Positions 6,524-7,564 of a DNA stretch of 7,564 nucleotides are shown here, one piece after another (the first letter of the stretch is position 1; each line of letters begins with the position of its first letter). A model generated the notes under the pieces. It had not been told where the DNA came from. It made no database searches and worked only from the letters and a program-made list of their open reading frames with translations. Source of the DNA: Chitinophaga pinensis (GTDB lineage: Bacteria > Bacteroidota > Bacteroidia > Chitinophagales > Chitinophagaceae); contig CALPKD020000046.1 of the NCBI GenBank assembly GCA_943324055.2, positions 1 to 7,564 of the forward strand, in the 5' to 3' direction. Made by a program: the position numbers and the translations under genes.

Positions 6524-7303
6524 TTATTGAATTGCTTGTGCAATGATTTCAGCGATGTCTAATACTGCTGGATCTTTATCGCTTTCTCCAACTTTTAGTC
6601 CATCCGAAATCATGGTATTGCAAAAAGGGCATGCACTCGCCACAAAATCGCTCGCCGTTTCTCTAGCTTCTTCTGCTCTTTCTGTGTTGATTCTTTTTTC
6701 TCCTTTCTCCTCTTCCTTAAACATTTGCGCACCGCCTGCACCACAACACAAACCCTTGGACTTGCATCTTTTCATTTCTCTTAATTCCATATCCAAACTT
6801 TCCAACACTTTTCGGGGTGCTTCGTAAATCTCGTTGGCGCGACCTAAATAACAACTATCGTGATAAGTGATTGATTTGCCTTTCCATTCATTACTATCTG
6901 TGAATTTTATCTTTCCTTGCTCAATTAATTCTTGTAAAAATTGAGTGTGATGAATTACATCATAATTTCCACCTAGCGCAGGATACTCATTTTTCAGCGT
7001 ATTAAAACAGTGCGGGCAGGTCGTTACAATTTTTTTGATTTGATACCCATTTAAAACTTGAATATTTTGATAGGCCATCATTTGAAACATAAATTCATTC
7101 CCGGCTCTACGGGCAGGATCACCTGTGCAAGCTTCCTCTTTGCCAAGTATGGCATATTTAACGCCCGCTTTATCTAGGATCGTTGCAAACGCTTTAGTAA
7201 TTTTTTGGGCTCTTTGGTCAAAGCTTCCAGCGCATCCCACCCAAAATAAAATTTCAGGTTGTTCGCCTTTCGCCATAAACTCAGCCATAGTGGATACTTT
7301 CAT
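6524..7303 (-). CDS. (Fe-S)-binding protein with two CCG (cysteine-rich) domains, HdrB/GlpC/GlcF-like
   Basis: Redox protein of the CCG-domain group found in heterodisulfide reductase, glycolate oxidase and LutA-type complexes; 259 residues. The first cysteine-rich half has Cys24 (WVGCAGSFD), Cys59 (EACTGDPARR) and Cys96/Cys99 (TCPHC). The second has Cys151 (HDSCYLGR), Cys180, the CCG pair Cys186-Cys187 (GLCCGAGG) and Cys225/Cys228 (ACPFC). Only the second half has the full CCG pair, as I recall for this Bacteroidota family. The ATG at 7303 is chosen because MKVSTMAEFMAKGEQPE is family-like. The frame can be extended to 7417, but that part overlaps the upstream gene and looks like no known Fe-S protein. 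It starts 10 nt after the upstream stop, and the two products probably form one electron-transfer unit. The physiological substrate is unknown. Confidence 0.92.
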   Translation of the reverse strand: MKVSTMAEFMAKGEQPEILFWVGCAGSFDQRAQKITKAFATILDKAGVKYAILGKEEACTGDPARRAGNEFMFQMMAYQNIQVLNGYQIKKIVTTCPHCFNTLKNEYPALGGNYDVIHHTQFLQELIEQGKIKFTDSNEWKGKSITYHDSCYLGRANEIYEAPRKVLESLDMELREMKRCKSKGLCCGAGGAQMFKEEEKGEKRINTERAEEARETASDFVASACPFCNTMISDGLKVGESDKDPAVLDIAEIIAQAIQ

Positions 7304-7313
7304 ACAATCTTTT

Positions 7314-7564
7314 TTATGCTTGTGCAGTCCATGCGTCTCTGTCGTCTGGAGAGAACTTCCATGGTGCAAAATTATTTTCAATATTACTAAACATGCCATT
7401 CCATTCTGCTGGGGCATTGCTTTCTTCCATCACTAGAGATCTCCTCAATTCTAAAATAATATCAAGCGGAGAGATGCTTATTGGGCATTCTTCAACACAA
7501 GCATTGCAAGTGGTGCAAGCTCTCAATTCTTCCACAGAGATATGATCATGAAGTAAGGATTTAC
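7314..7564 (-). CDS. 4Fe-4S (Fe-S)-binding protein, C-terminal fragment (5' end beyond window)
   Basis: The frame runs open to the window edge, so only the last ~82 residues are seen. A GTG at 7535 is not the start, because upstream codons continue family-like sequence (SLLHDHISVEELRACTTC). The fragment contains one ferredoxin-type motif, CTTCNACVEECP (Cys at visible residues 16, 19, 22 and 26), then PLDIILELRR and a tail NIENNFAPWKFSPDDRDAW that is very typical of the Bacteroidota protein encoded before the CCG protein. From family knowledge the whole protein is about 440 residues, with N-terminal membrane helices and further cluster ligands; none of that is visible here. It likely anchors the CCG protein to the membrane and passes electrons to or from the quinone pool (inference). 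The stop is TAA at 7314-7316. Confidence 0.85.
   Translation of the reverse strand, partial: KSLLHDHISVEELRACTTCNACVEECPISISPLDIILELRRSLVMEESNAPAEWNGMFSNIENNFAPWKFSPDDRDAWTAQA

Noticed and set aside
7280..7417. Possible frameshift splitting one Fe-S protein, near the A6 run at 7310-7315
   Set aside because: The overlapping frames looked like a broken gene, but the first frame ends in the family-typical tail (NIENNFAPWKF...DRDAW) and the second has a good start at 7303 with a family-like N-terminus. Bacteroidota usually have these as two adjacent genes. Changing the length of the A-run would not remove the TAA either.

Overview
The window is AT-rich DNA from a member of the Bacteroidota. A Chitinophagaceae-type organism is the best guess from protein style alone; I ran no search. 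Supporting signs are the near absence of Shine-Dalgarno sequences, a TAnnTTTG-type -7 promoter element, a secreted DUF4369-like/TlpA-type thioredoxin, a small protein family that I know from Bacteroidota under the doubtful name 'ABC transporter ATPase', and a two-gene (Fe-S)-binding protein pair typical of that phylum.

Positions 1-4440, plus strand, hold a compact amino-acid biosynthesis operon: trpB (5' end outside the window), trpA, hisH, hisA, hisF and hisIE. Gaps are 18-25 nt, with no terminator or promoter visible between genes. TrpA and TrpB form tryptophan synthase. HisIE carries out steps 2 and 3 of histidine synthesis, HisA the isomerisation, and HisH/HisF the glutamine-dependent formation of imidazole glycerol phosphate and AICAR. 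The upstream trp genes and hisG/D/C/B are not in view. The second half of the histidine pathway is therefore attached directly to the end of a trp operon.

Positions 4441-5614 hold a short intergenic region with a promoter-like -7 box and an 11-bp direct repeat. These are followed by a gene for an exported TlpA/ResA-like thioredoxin. A 10+1+10 bp perfect inverted repeat lies at the 3' end of that gene.

Positions 5629-5670 hold a bidirectional intrinsic terminator between convergent genes. One arm of it is the last codons of the minus-strand gene.

Positions 5650-7564, minus strand, form a second tight operon. In its own transcription order it contains a partial 4Fe-4S protein C-terminus, a CCG-domain (Fe-S) protein, a conserved Bacteroidota protein of unknown function, and an ArsC/Spx-like YffB-type protein, with gaps of 10, 7 and 3 nt. 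There are no RNA genes, insertion sequences or CRISPR arrays, and no gene-free stretch longer than 91 nt. Most of the window is ordinary housekeeping DNA. The trp-his linkage, the unknown protein in the Fe-S operon and the 3'-end palindrome deserve the most attention.
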